The notes: generated by a model from the sequence alone, not told the origin. Positions 1 to 9,834 are shown, counted from the stretch's first letter. The stretch is 64,000 nucleotides of DNA from Plasmodiophora brassicae (GCA_036867785.1 CP145412.1:496001-560000); one strand, 5' to 3'. Numbers and translations are program-made.

Positions 1-134
1 ATAACGAACTGATGTATTTGGACAGGATCGTCACAGCAAGGGCCGCTGCGGGGTCGAGTACGGTCATGATCATGTGACCGGGTGGCAGCAGCATCTGAGC
101 AGCATCATCTGAGTACTGGTACTCTGGATGAACA
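1..134 (-). repeat. LTR (3' LTR of the element), window-truncated
   Basis: Direct repeat identical to bases 5140-5273. On the minus strand it begins TGTTCATCC. The final few bases, seen in the other copy, lie just outside the window. Confidence 0.9.
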
Positions 135-143
135 CTCCCCGTG

Positions 144-3100
144 TTAGAAATCTGCTAACAGTCGTGAGCAGAGCGGGTCTCCTTCGGCTTGTCGTTCGAG
201 GAAGGCCCTGACGATATCAGGAACATCGGCCGCCATGACCGAGTAAGGTTCCCATGAATTGTCGGTGGCATCGAATCCGATCCAGTTGATCAGTAGTTCA
301 GTGTCACCTGACGTAGAGTTGACTCGAATGTCCTCGACTGCGTTGACTTGGTAAGCCACGCCGGTGAGCGCGATGTTGTGCTTCAGGGAAGAGGTGACAT
401 TCAAGTGCGCATCTGCATAGAACATTAAGCGCTGGGCGTGTACATCTGAGATACGATCAGTCAAGAGATCTCGAACTCGATACACCCAGTCGTTGATGGT
501 GTCGATAATCTGGGCAGGTCCAGTCCAGTTGTACTCGGACTTGGAGTGCTTGCCATGGTTGGCCACGAGAACATAGTCGCCCGTCGTGAAGTTGATCTCG
601 CGAACATTGCGTCGGCGACGCCGGGCGCGTTGCTTGAGATCACGTAGATGGGTGCGTGTACGTGCCACTGCTTTGTGCATGTCCTCGAGAGAATCGATAA
701 GTTCCGTCGTCATTTCCTTGAGACGGTCAGGGGTCAACGGTACGTCGATAACCGCGTCGATGCGTTTGTTGAAGATAATCGAGATAGGTGTCGAGGGTGG
801 CAAACCCGTAAACATCGTGACAGGCGCGTAGCCCACACTTGATCGAACAGTGTGATTTACCGTCATGTTGATCAGCGGAAGGACATACGGCCAATCCTGG
901 AATGGAAGATTTAGCTCGGAGAGGAGGGACTTCAGCAGAAAGAGAAGCCGCTTGTTGACAACCTCAACCGTGCCGTTCGCCCAAGGTGTGTAGGCAGTTG
1001 TGAAATGATGGTTGCAGTGTAACCGGCTATTAAGCTCGGCGATAACCGCGTTTTTGAAGTGTGTGCCGCGGTCAGAGACATGTTGGAAAACAATGCCGAA
1101 ACGTTTGAACCAATCCAGAAGAGATTCGGCGACAACGCTGTGATCCGCGAATTGACAAGGAATTAACTCGACGAATGCCGTGGCGTCGTCCTTCAGAACC
1201 AGAACATAACGAAGTTGATGAGAATCGCCTGGACGAGGTTTGGATAAGAACAGAAAGTCATAGTGGATGACCTTATTGGGCTTGTCCGCATGCATAGCCG
1301 TGCCAAAAGGTCGGGGAATCATCGAATCTTTGTTGCGTAGGCAGTGTAAGCATTTGTCCACAAATGCACGAACAAAGGAATCCAGATCAGGCCACCAGAA
1401 GAGTTGTGCGATGCTCGAAATAGTCGATGCAGCAGGTTGATGACCAGACAGTCCCATATGTGAAATCACTGCGATGCGTAGCTGCAGTGCATGTGATGGT
1501 ACCCAGAGTTGATTGTCTGGAGTACGCCAGCCAGATTCCGGGCTAAGGTGGAGAGACATGTCCCCTTCGAGTTGGAGAATATCGGAAACGGCAGATAGGT
1601 CGTGTTGGCGAATGTAGTCGGTCTGAGCGTTACTAATCTCGTCGACAGACGGCCAGATAAACTCATCGGTCATCTTGTAATCGTCGAAGTCAAGATTAAT
1701 TGCCATATGACGAATAGAACGGAACGATGGAGGGGAAAATGAGGAGAGTGGTTGCAGGGCGACGCCCCACCGCGTGGCGAGGTCGGCCCAAACGTTGTCC
1801 TCCCCAGCAATGTGCTCAATGTGAAAATCTAGGTCGATAATCTGAAGTCGCCAGCGCTCCAAGCGATCGCCGGTCGTCCGACTAATTCGTGCAACCGAGG
1901 CTGGGTTCAGAATGAAAACCAAATTACGGTGGTCTGTGAAGATTCGAAGTGCCAGCTTTGACATAGAGATGAAGTGTCTGAGGCGATAGCAGCCTTCAAT
2001 GATGGCGTAGGCCTCCTTCTCAATGGTCGCCCACTTCAATTGAGAACCACGGAATGTCCCCGAGATGAACGACAAAGGTTCGTGGTGTTGCTCACCGTAC
2101 GGGAGATCAATATCTTCCGGAGGGATCTGCGACAGGAAAACAGACCAGAAACGGTCACTCGCATCCGGAAAGAGACACATGATCCATTCGTCCTTGGTGT
2201 GCGCCAGCGTCATGGCCTCCGATAGTCGATGCTTCAGAGAATTGAAACTGGTGAGATGGTCAGTGGTCCAGCCGATGTCGGCTAAACGAACTCGACGTAG
2301 GTGTGATTTCTTCAGACTGCTGACAGAACGAGAAGCGGACAGAAGTAGATCCTGTAGCGGATGAACATGTGCCGCGAATTGAGGGATAACAGAACGGACC
2401 CAATTGAGGCCCGAGAGGAACTGTTGGAGATCAGCAGCCGTGATAGGAGTTGATAGATCGTGCAAGGCGTTGAGATACGAGCGATCGAACGACACTCCAT
2501 CAGCGGATATAACGCGACCGCACCATGTCACTGAAGTGAGATATAACTGGCAGCGATCAGGGTTGAGTTTAACTCCAAACTCGTCGAAAGCGTTGAGAAG
2601 AGATTCGAGTGTGTCCATGTAGGCTCCGAATCCAGATACGTAGCCGAGGATATCGTCGATCCAGAGTAGGGCGCAGATATATAGAAGTTTCCCCAACACC
2701 TGTTGCATTCCCGCCTGGAACGCAAACACGCAATCAGCGATTCCCTGGATGATGCGCCTGGGTGTAAACGTGGCGATGTGCGTCATGAACGAGCAGGCCT
2801 CCTGCGAATCAGGGTGCAACGGAAATTGCCAATAGCCTTTAAAGGCATCGAACAGCATGAAGATGGTCGCGGAACGTAGGTAGGTCAGGATGATGTCGAT
2901 GTGAGGCATCGGCCATGCAATGCGTTCGGTCTGTTTGTTGACGGCTTCATTGATGTCGACGGTCAGCCGATGGCCGCGAACCTCCGTGTCCTTCTTGTCG
3001 ACGACCAGACACGGCGACGCGTACCTGCTGTGCGGATTGCGGTACACAAAATCGTTTTCCGCCAAGGTTCCTACGTGATCATCCATGAATTTTTGATGTT

Positions 3101-5033
3101 CGAGGGTATACCTTCGTGTTCGGCAACGAACAGGACGAGCATCTGCTTTGAAGTGTAGTTTCAGTGGACTTACTTTCGCAGGTGGATCACGGCCAAGCTT
3201 CGTTCGCCATATGTCTTTGTGTCGATTGACAGTTGTGCGTAGACGCGGGACTTGATCGTTAGGGAAACCGGAGTCAGTTGCACGTTGTATCATCCGGTCT
3301 ATTGCCCTGTCCACGTCTGTATCGGAGTGTTCTCCGATTTCGACATCATAGTCGTCACCCGGATCATTGGTGTCCAATTGGGGCTCATGATCGCGAGTTG
3401 TTCCACTTACCTCCGGGTGTCTTACCGCTCTCATCGTGATCCCTTGACCACCTGGGGCGTGACGTTCCGGGGTCGGATCCGCTTCGATGATGATAGGACC
3501 ATTTGCCTCGATTAACATCTCCTTCAGTTGTGTAGCTGGATTGATACCCAACGCGTCCAGTTCCGGGGCTCCTAAAAGGACAATGTCATCAGATAGGTCT
3601 TCGCGACATACGTTGATTTCCCGCCCGCGTAGATGTGCAGGTTTGCCATGCGAAGGTGGGACAATGGTGATGTCCACGATCGCTGTGGCGACAATTGTTG
3701 TCGTAGCCCCGATCGTTGCAAGTTTCGCCTCCGTTGGATGGTCGAACACTTTGACTGGGACATGCTGGATGGCTTGAATCCGTAGCAGTTGCGATTGCGA
3801 AATGACGGTCTTCGTCGCACCACTATCGGCTTCGAATGGAAGGTCGAGCGAGTTCTGGAAGCGAAGTCTCATAGGGGACGGTGTTGACGGCGACGGCGGG
3901 CCCATGCGCTTTGCCGTGTCTGCGTTGCCCTTACTCTCCTCCTTCTCTTTGCGCTCTTTCTGGAACTTTTCAATGGCAGCTTTGCGTTCTCCTTGAGTTG
4001 CCTTCGGGCACACTTGGACCCAGTGCTGCTCCTTGCAGATTAGGCAACCTGCCTTTGGAGGATCCTTACCTTCGAAACGTTTTCGGATGTGCTCGGGGAT
4101 GTCCCTCGATTCGTCTTTCGTTTGCGATGTGGACGATTGAGCTGTCTTCAGTCCGATCGGATTTGTCGGATGCTTGCCGCCATTCCTATTCGGAGCAACA
4201 ACGTCCTTACCTTTCTTACCTGCAGGTGGGGACATGGTCTGCGCTGGAGACTTCTTCTTCTCAGCTTGCAGCCGGAAGTGTTTGTCCTGCTCTTTGGCAA
4301 GACGGTCGACGAGGTCGAAGAATTTGAGCTCGTCCTTCTCAGCGTCCCTGCACCCTCCGAACTCGATCGCGCGTTCGACTAGAACCGCAAGGTCAGTGGG
4401 ACGGATACCTCCGCGTAATACCTTGATCTTGCGCTTGGTTCCTTTCGTTCCTTTGGCGTATGTGTCTTGTAGCCCATAGTCGTCGATTAGCTCATCGAAC
4501 TTGGCGAAGAAAGACGTGACACGTTCCTCAATACTCTTGATTGACAGGTTCATGACCACTGTCTTCGTGAGAAGCGCCTTGATGTCTGTCGAACTCTCGA
4601 CATCAGCCTCCCTGCGTTGGACTGACCTCAAGTAGCTCATGATGTCGCCATCCGTGATCGTGCTGGCGGGTTGACGTAGGCGATATTTCGACATCCCTCT
4701 GAGGACGTCCTCGGTAATGCATGACTTCACCGTTGGCGGATGAATATCCTCCTTGTAGATCAGTCGGCGCTCGTTAACGATCTCGACGTGTTTCCTATAT
4801 TTCTTGAGGAAATCGTTAATTCCGTCCTTGGCCGTAAGGCTCAGGGTACGTAGGATGGGCGGTTTCAAAGGCATAAAGATCGGGCTCTTACCGTGCAGGT
4901 TTGTTGACTGAAGCCCTCGATCGATTTCGTCATCTGTCGACGATTCATGCTCCTTGGCCTCGGCGTCGGAGTTGGTCCTGGCGTCGTCCTCCATCTGTAG
5001 ACGAACGGGCGCTCTGCGGCCACCTCCTGCCAT
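144..5033 (-). CDS. Gag-Pol polyprotein of the chromovirus
   Basis: A single 1629-residue frame. In order it carries a basic gag region, a zinc knuckle near residues 330-342, an aspartic protease near residue 404 (DSGAT), a reverse transcriptase with a W-I-D-D active-site motif, an RNase H (PDASD and TDHRN), an integrase with the HHCC finger and DDE core, and a C-terminal chromodomain (NWIGFDATDNSWEP). One uninterrupted gag-pol frame is a known organisation in part of this family. The gene lies wholly between the two LTRs. Function is replication of the element, not a host role. Confidence 0.93.
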   Translation of the reverse strand: MAGGGRRAPVRLQMEDDARTNSDAEAKEHESSTDDEIDRGLQSTNLHGKSPIFMPLKPPILRTLSLTAKDGINDFLKKYRKHVEIVNERRLIYKEDIHPPTVKSCITEDVLRGMSKYRLRQPASTITDGDIMSYLRSVQRREADVESSTDIKALLTKTVVMNLSIKSIEERVTSFFAKFDELIDDYGLQDTYAKGTKGTKRKIKVLRGGIRPTDLAVLVERAIEFGGCRDAEKDELKFFDLVDRLAKEQDKHFRLQAEKKKSPAQTMSPPAGKKGKDVVAPNRNGGKHPTNPIGLKTAQSSTSQTKDESRDIPEHIRKRFEGKDPPKAGCLICKEQHWVQVCPKATQGERKAAIEKFQKERKEKEESKGNADTAKRMGPPSPSTPSPMRLRFQNSLDLPFEADSGATKTVISQSQLLRIQAIQHVPVKVFDHPTEAKLATIGATTTIVATAIVDITIVPPSHGKPAHLRGREINVCREDLSDDIVLLGAPELDALGINPATQLKEMLIEANGPIIIEADPTPERHAPGGQGITMRAVRHPEVSGTTRDHEPQLDTNDPGDDYDVEIGEHSDTDVDRAIDRMIQRATDSGFPNDQVPRLRTTVNRHKDIWRTKLGRDPPAKVSPLKLHFKADARPVRCRTRRYTLEHQKFMDDHVGTLAENDFVYRNPHSRYASPCLVVDKKDTEVRGHRLTVDINEAVNKQTERIAWPMPHIDIILTYLRSATIFMLFDAFKGYWQFPLHPDSQEACSFMTHIATFTPRRIIQGIADCVFAFQAGMQQVLGKLLYICALLWIDDILGYVSGFGAYMDTLESLLNAFDEFGVKLNPDRCQLYLTSVTWCGRVISADGVSFDRSYLNALHDLSTPITAADLQQFLSGLNWVRSVIPQFAAHVHPLQDLLLSASRSVSSLKKSHLRRVRLADIGWTTDHLTSFNSLKHRLSEAMTLAHTKDEWIMCLFPDASDRFWSVFLSQIPPEDIDLPYGEQHHEPLSFISGTFRGSQLKWATIEKEAYAIIEGCYRLRHFISMSKLALRIFTDHRNLVFILNPASVARISRTTGDRLERWRLQIIDLDFHIEHIAGEDNVWADLATRWGVALQPLSSFSPPSFRSIRHMAINLDFDDYKMTDEFIWPSVDEISNAQTDYIRQHDLSAVSDILQLEGDMSLHLSPESGWRTPDNQLWVPSHALQLRIAVISHMGLSGHQPAASTISSIAQLFWWPDLDSFVRAFVDKCLHCLRNKDSMIPRPFGTAMHADKPNKVIHYDFLFLSKPRPGDSHQLRYVLVLKDDATAFVELIPCQFADHSVVAESLLDWFKRFGIVFQHVSDRGTHFKNAVIAELNSRLHCNHHFTTAYTPWANGTVEVVNKRLLFLLKSLLSELNLPFQDWPYVLPLINMTVNHTVRSSVGYAPVTMFTGLPPSTPISIIFNKRIDAVIDVPLTPDRLKEMTTELIDSLEDMHKAVARTRTHLRDLKQRARRRRRNVREINFTTGDYVLVANHGKHSKSEYNWTGPAQIIDTINDWVYRVRDLLTDRISDVHAQRLMFYADAHLNVTSSLKHNIALTGVAYQVNAVEDIRVNSTSGDTELLINWIGFDATDNSWEPYSVMAADVPDIVRAFLERQAEGDPLCSRLLADF

Positions 5034-5136
5034 TAAGTGAGTTCGTTTGCTTGGGGCTCTTTGCGCAAGAAGCTTCTGTGCTAACGCCGCCGCTGCCCAC
5101 TACGGGGGCGGTCGGTCGCAAGAGTCGGCGCCTGGT

Positions 5137-5273
5137 GATATAACGAACTGATGTATTTGGACAGGATCGTCACAGCAAGGGCCGCTGCGGGGTCGAGTAC
5201 GGTCATGATCATGTGACCGGGTGGCAGCAGCATCTGAGCAGCATCATCTGAGTACTGGTACTCTGGATGAACA
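5137..5273 (-). repeat. LTR (5' LTR of the element)
   Basis: Copy of the repeat at the window start. On the minus strand it runs from TGTTCATCC to a terminal ATCA, giving the usual TG...CA ends and a length of about 137 bases, which is very short for an LTR. Confidence 0.88.
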
Positions 5274-5674
5274 GTGTCGTTATTGCTCTGGGAGCCGTCG
5301 AAGGCTTCCCCGGCTGTGTAGTACATGGGCAGTCAGCTATCGACTACCTTCTAACCTGCCGTTGAGAGTCGCTCATTCACGACCCGCTGCTCGACTGGAC
5401 ATTCGGTTCTTGATACATTACCTTGCTGTGTAATCTGCATGCGACCGGGTGCGCGCCTCGCGGCCTTGAGCCTGATCCCGACCTGCCAGGGGTAGGTGGT
5501 GGAATGCGATGAATGGCCGACCAATTAGACGGCCCGCATTAGGCCACGCGCCCTGGCGAGAACTCAGCGTGACAAGGCGAGACAGCCCAGCATGACACGT
5601 TGTTGGCCGTTGAATCATCGACTGATGGGCAGAGCAATACCATCTTCGACAACAAAGTGAACCACCTTCGCACG
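5274..5674. other. intergenic, nothing recognised
   Basis: About 400 bases between the retroelement and the first deacetylase. It must hold the promoter of that gene, but I see no TATA-like box, repeat or RNA gene that I would defend. Confidence 0.5.
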
Positions 5675-6697
5675 ATGAACCACGCTCGGCTCGTGACCAG
5701 CATCACCACGCTGATGCTTGCCACGTCAGCGACAGCCTTCGATGAGGCCCGCGCGTTCTCGTCGTGCGGCCGAGACCGAAAGCTCGTTGCCCTGACGTTC
5801 GACGACGGCCCGTTTACGAGTAAGGGCGGGACGGATCGAATCCTGCAACAGCTTCGAGGCCTGGGCATTGCGGCAACATTCTACGTTACGCCGACCGCCA
5901 TGGGCGACAACGAGCTTGAGCTGGGCAAACGCTGCGACTTGATCAAGAGGCAGGTCGCCGACGGGCACTCGGTCCAGATGCACAGCTGGGAGCATGCGAT
6001 GGTCACGCCGGACACGCCGAACGATGTCATCCTGGAAGACATTGCAAGGGTCGGCAGGTTCCTGCACAAGTGTGGAGCGAGTCCGAGCCAGTACCGGCCC
6101 CCGTATGGCGTTCTCACTGCTCGGCAGGCCGACATCGTAGGGCAGGCCGGTTTGATCGTCGCCATGTGGAACGTGTCGCCAGGTGACACGGAATCCAAGT
6201 CGCTGACGTCGCAGCAGCTTCTCAACAGGGTCATGGATGCGTTCAACAACAACGTCGGGCTGGGCAACAGCGCCGTCGTCCTGCTGCACGACCACATGTT
6301 CGTCCACGACGAGCGCGCCGGCTTCCTGCCCATGGTCTATCATCAGTTCACATCCATGGGGTACGAATTCGTCACCGCCGACGAGTGCTACCGCCGTTGC
6401 AATCGCCCGATCTGCACGGGCGCGGGCGGGCCGCCCGGCGATCCCGGCGTCTTCGACCCGAAGCTGTACGTTGGCAGCACCACCACTGCCGCCGGCACCC
6501 GCCCGGTCGACGAGACGCCTGCCCCCACACGCCCGTCCTCGTCCGCCCCGCCCATGTGGGCACCCTCGTCTGCCCCGCCCATGTTGCCGCCCTCGTCCGC
6601 CCCGCCCATATCACCGTCCTCGTCCGCCCCGTCCATACTGCCGCTCTGCCTGGCCGTCGCCGTCATCACACTCACCGTGTTTATATATTCCCAGTGA
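5675..6697 (+). CDS. secreted polysaccharide (chitin) deacetylase, CE4, copy 1
   Basis: A 340-residue NodB/CE4 enzyme, predicted to remove acetyl groups from chitin or a related cell-surface polymer using a metal ion. The start at MNHARL was chosen because it opens a signal peptide and aligns with the start of the neighbouring copy. The CE4 motifs appear in order: TFDDGPF, HSVQMHSWEH (metal-binding His pair), RPPYG, MWNVSPGD and LLHDH. After the catalytic domain comes a Ser/Ala/Pro-rich linker with four SSAPP-type units and then a hydrophobic C-terminus ending FIYSQ, the layout of a GPI-anchored protein. No intron is needed. The second copy follows 516 bases downstream on the same strand and is nearly identical through the catalytic domain. 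Substrate identity is inferred from the family. Confidence 0.9.
   Translation: MNHARLVTSITTLMLATSATAFDEARAFSSCGRDRKLVALTFDDGPFTSKGGTDRILQQLRGLGIAATFYVTPTAMGDNELELGKRCDLIKRQVADGHSVQMHSWEHAMVTPDTPNDVILEDIARVGRFLHKCGASPSQYRPPYGVLTARQADIVGQAGLIVAMWNVSPGDTESKSLTSQQLLNRVMDAFNNNVGLGNSAVVLLHDHMFVHDERAGFLPMVYHQFTSMGYEFVTADECYRRCNRPICTGAGGPPGDPGVFDPKLYVGSTTTAAGTRPVDETPAPTRPSSSAPPMWAPSSAPPMLPPSSAPPISPSSSAPSILPLCLAVAVITLTVFIYSQ
6536..6641 (+). repeat. minisatellite coding the SSAPP linker
   Basis: About four imperfect copies of a 27-base unit built on tcgtccgccccgcccat. It encodes the Ser/Ala/Pro linker of deacetylase copy 1. Copy 2 has only one unit at this place. Confidence 0.75.
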
Positions 6698-7213
6698 GCT
6701 ATATACATACACCCGCATACAGACTGCCCCGAAGATGCCTTCGCCGCTGACCTTCGCACGTGCCTATTTGTTGCACTCGTCCGCAGCAGTCGTGCAGATC
6801 GGTGCCGCTGTATCGCGTCGGGGAGATGGTGTGTTGCACCCACGTGTGGGTTGTGTGTAGTTCGCAGTTCGCCGTGTGTGTGTGACGTGGCTGGCGGCCT
6901 GTATGTAGCGCGTGCGCGCCACCCGTGCCTCGAGGCTCGACCCTTGCTGTACCTATGTAGTGTCTGCACCGGCCGTTGTCCGGCGCAACCCGTTTCGTGT
7001 GTGCGGGTGATCCCTTCCGTGCGCCAGCCTGTATTTCGTTGGCAACGGCTCAACGTGTGACATGTTGGCAGTTGACTCATCGTTTGGATATAGGTTGGGC
7101 GGTTCGGTCGTGTGATGCTGACAGAACGATACCACTCTTATTGCACGATCATCAGCAGCGAACCACCTTTGGATTTCCTTGGCAATCTGTGGGCCCATTA
7201 ACGCAGACGCACG
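6698..7213. other. intergenic between the two deacetylases
   Basis: This holds the 3' flank of copy 1, including a partial match (ctcgtccgcagcagtcgtgcag, near 6775-6796) to the 49-base unit that follows copy 2. The tandem duplication therefore took 3' flanking DNA with it. No gene is seen here. Confidence 0.55.
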
Positions 7214-8158
7214 ATGAACCACGTCCGGTTCGTGACGTGCGTCACCACGCTGATGTTTGTCACGTCAGCGACAGCCTTCGATGGGGCCCGCGCTTTCTCG
7301 TCGTGCGGCCGAGACCGAAATCTCATTGCCCTGACGTTCGACGACGGCCCGTTTACGGGTAGAGGCGGGACGGAACGAATCCTGCGACAGCTTCAAGGTC
7401 TGGGCATTCCGGCAACATTCTACATTACGCCAGCCGCCATGGGCGACGACGACCTTGAGCTGGGCAGACGCTGCGACCTGATCAGGAGGCAGGTCGCCGA
7501 CGGGCACTCGGTCCAGATGCACAGCTGGGAGCATAAGATGATCAAGCCCAACACGACGAACGATGCCATCGTGAAAGACATTGCAAGGGTCGGCGCGTTC
7601 CTGCACAAGTGTGGAGCGAATCCGAATCAGTTTCGGCCCCCGTATGGCGTTCTCAGTGCTCGGCAGGCCGACCTCCTAGGGCAGGCCGGTTTGGTCGTCG
7701 CCATGTGGAACGTGTCGCCAGGTGACACGGAATCCAAGTCGCTGACGTCGCAGCAGCTTCTCAACCGGGTTATGGATGCGTTCAATAACTACGTCGGGCT
7801 AGGCAACAGCGCCGTCGTCCTGCTGCATGACCACATGTTCGTCCACGACGAGCGCGCCAGTTTTCTGCCCATGGTCCACCGTCAGTTCACATCCATGGGG
7901 TACGAATTCGTCACCACCGATGAGTGTTACCGGCGTTGCGACAGCCCGATCTGCACGGGCGCGGGCGGCCCGCCCGGCGATCCCGGCGTCTTCGACCCGA
8001 AGTTCTACAATGGCAGCACCACCGCCGCCACCGGCACCCGCCCCGCCGACGCAACGCCTGCCCCCACACGCCTGTCCTCATCCGCCCCACCCATACCGCC
8101 GCCCTGGCTGTCCGTCGCCGCGTTCACGCTGACGGTGTTGTTTATATATTCCCAATGA
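7214..8158 (+). CDS. secreted polysaccharide (chitin) deacetylase, CE4, copy 2
   Basis: A 314-residue CE4 enzyme, tandem paralogue of the gene before it. It has the same signal peptide (MNHVRFVTC...) and the same motif series: TFDDGPF, HSVQMHSWEH, RPPYG, MWNVSPGD and LLHDH. The metal and catalytic residues are all kept, so both copies look active. The chief difference is the C-terminal linker, which is short (one SSSAPP unit) before a hydrophobic GPI-type tail ending IYSQ. The 3' flanks also match (ttatatattccca just before the stop of each). The close match in both coding and flanking sequence points to a recent tandem duplication. Confidence 0.9.
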   Translation: MNHVRFVTCVTTLMFVTSATAFDGARAFSSCGRDRNLIALTFDDGPFTGRGGTERILRQLQGLGIPATFYITPAAMGDDDLELGRRCDLIRRQVADGHSVQMHSWEHKMIKPNTTNDAIVKDIARVGAFLHKCGANPNQFRPPYGVLSARQADLLGQAGLVVAMWNVSPGDTESKSLTSQQLLNRVMDAFNNYVGLGNSAVVLLHDHMFVHDERASFLPMVHRQFTSMGYEFVTTDECYRRCDSPICTGAGGPPGDPGVFDPKFYNGSTTAATGTRPADATPAPTRLSSSAPPIPPPWLSVAAFTLTVLFIYSQ

Positions 8159-8230
8159 GCGGCACGCACTGCCCCGACGATAAAGTATACATTCACCGCT
8201 GCCACTTGCATGTGCCTGTTTTGGTGCTCG

Positions 8231-8377
8231 TCCGCAGCAGTCGTGCAGTTCGTGCAAGTCGGGACTGTGTTACAGACGGTCCGCAGCAGTCGTGCAGTTC
8301 GTGCGAGTCGGGACTGTGTTACAGACGGTCCGCAGCAGTCGTGCAGTTCGTGGAAGTCGGGGCTGTGTCACAGTCGG
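8231..8377 (+). repeat. 49-base tandem repeat, three copies
   Basis: Units begin at 8231, 8280 and 8329, each opening tccgcagcagtcgtgcagtt, with a few substitutions in the third. They lie between deacetylase copy 2 and the next gene. A fragment of the unit also follows copy 1. Confidence 0.9.
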
Positions 8378-8392
8378 AGCCGATTCGGCAAA

Positions 8393-9238
8393 ATGGACCA
8401 TCGTTATGTGAGCCTGCGGGCGACGACGCCGGCGTCGTCGCCCGCCCGACAATGCGTGCCGACCACGGATCTGGTCGGGCGGGCGCGACCGAGGTATTCG
8501 GCATGGCTGCAAGGTGGACCTGTGTGCGCCCGCGCGCGTGTACCGCGCCGCGTTCTGACGGGGCCGAACGACACAGGTCGCATCTGGATATCCATCCTGA
8601 TCGCGTTGTCGGTCGCCGTCGCCGCGTTCCTGGCGTTCTTCTTTGCCCCGAGATCCGTTGAGCTGTCGACCGTACAGATGAACATGGTGGATATACTGCC
8701 GTGCCGCGCACGTCCCAACCGGCTCTCACTGTTCGCAACGCCAGGAAATGTTCAAGTTCCACACCAAGACGCCGTCGATATCCACGAGGATTGTTTCGAA
8801 GCTGTCCGTGTCGAACCCGAACTTTGTCCAAGCCCAGGTGCACAGTATCGTCATTACCATGGTCTACCTGTGCAAAGAGTGTCGCAACGCAGACGGGTTG
8901 AACCTTGGCGAGCGATCCGTCGTGACCGACACGGTGTTCCCGCCGAGGACGCTCTCGGCAACGGTACACACGCCTGCGTTGCCGTCCTTCGACGTAACCT
9001 GAACGCTGTCGTTTAGCTGCCATGGACGCTCAATTTCGAATCGACGTTCGTCGACGCCAGCAGGTACGCCGACTTCCAACGCGACTTCAACTCGAATTGC
9101 ACACGCGACGGCATCTACTTCATCCACCCGACCTGCCTGGCGGATGTCTCCTACCTGGGCATGCGACGGAACGTGTCGTTCCCTGCGCCCCGAACGCGAA
9201 TCATTTGCGACGACCCTGTCCCGCCCGATGCCATATAA
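8393..9238 (+). CDS. LEA14-like type II membrane protein
   Basis: Three exons: 8393-8671, 8745-8963 and 9017-9238, giving 239 residues in frame. The N-terminal part is basic, followed by one transmembrane helix (about residues 67-85, ILIALSVAVAAFLAFFF), then an outside domain. That domain has the alternating strands and NPNF motif of the LEA14/water-stress (WHy) beta-sandwich: VSNPNFVQAQVHSIVI, then PPRTLSATLPWTLNF. Plant NDR1/HIN1-like proteins and fungal DUF3712 proteins share this plan. Both introns open GTAC and are 73 and 53 bases. The exact start is uncertain because the first 60 residues are low in recognisable content. Function in this organism is unknown; membrane-anchored stress or wall roles are family-level guesses. 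Confidence 0.6.
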
Positions 9239-9288
9239 CACCCGTCACCCGTTGGGCACCTGGTTACGATGTAGTATGCCGGTTTTAG

Positions 9289-9834
9289 TCAGGCGAATCC
9301 TGTCAGGGCGGCGAGCGCCAGCGCCAGCGAGCCTAACCATGACCCGATGCCCGGCGTTATGGGCGAACTAGACGCTGGCACTGGTTTTGTAGCCGGTTTC
9401 TGCTGTGGTGGCGGCGCTGCCGGCGGTGGCAGGCCTGGAGCCATCGCTGTTCGTTTGCCCAGCAACGAGGCGACGATGTCGAACTTCAGCAGGCCCGGGG
9501 CAGCAATTATGAGCGCCATGGGCAGCAGATACTGGCTGTGTGCGGGCGGTCGGAGACTGTTGACGTTGAACAGGCAGCGAACGACGCCGAACGCAACGGC
9601 CAGCATGCCGCCGACGATCTTCCCGATGATCCAGGCGGGCCCGAACTCGACGAGGAGCCTGACAACGGCAGGCGACAGGAGCACATGAATGCCGATCAGC
9701 AGGAGCACGGTGGCCTGATGGCCAATGGCCGTCACCAGCAGAGCCACGTTGGCCACAGCCGCCAACATCGACGACGTTCCTATAACGAGAACGACGTTGA
9801 TCGCACCCGCGTGTTCGCTCGCCATCAAACCCAT
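9289..9834 (-). CDS. small multi-pass membrane protein, unknown
   Basis: A 181-residue intronless frame starting MGLMASEHAG. It contains about four hydrophobic helices in the first 120 residues (VVLVIGTSSMLAAVANVALL, ATVLLLIGIHVLL, WIIGKIVGGMLAVAF, YLLPMALIIAAPGLL). A proline-rich tail follows (PPPAAPPPQQKP) and a final hydrophobic stretch ends LTGFA. I do not recognise the family. It is transcribed away from the next gene across only 41 bases, so the two probably share a promoter. Confidence 0.6.
   Translation of the reverse strand: MGLMASEHAGAINVVLVIGTSSMLAAVANVALLVTAIGHQATVLLLIGIHVLLSPAVVRLLVEFGPAWIIGKIVGGMLAVAFGVVRCLFNVNSLRPPAHSQYLLPMALIIAAPGLLKFDIVASLLGKRTAMAPGLPPPAAPPPQQKPATKPVPASSSPITPGIGSWLGSLALALAALTGFA

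Larger units (their letters stand above)
1..5273 (-). mobile_element. Ty3/gypsy LTR retrotransposon, chromovirus branch
   Basis: A minus-strand LTR element with one long gag-pol frame between two short direct repeats. The first 134 bases of the window are identical to bases 5140-5273, so the two LTRs have not diverged and the insertion is recent. A purine tract (GGGGAG on the minus strand) touches the inner edge of the repeat at the low-coordinate end, as expected for a polypurine tract. The polyprotein ends in a chromodomain, the hallmark of chromoviruses, which use it to target chromatin. The element looks whole in what is visible; its low-coordinate edge is cut by the window start by a few bases. 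The target-site duplication cannot be checked because the other flank is outside the window. Confidence 0.93.

Noticed and set aside
5726-6343. Minus-strand frames opposite the deacetylase genes
   Set aside because: They appear in both copies only because the genes are duplicates, and they have no family motif or sensible start.
8994-9016. A 23-base intron in the LEA14-like gene
   Set aside because: A 53-base intron starting at 8964 (GTAC donor) keeps frame equally well and matches the size of the other introns.
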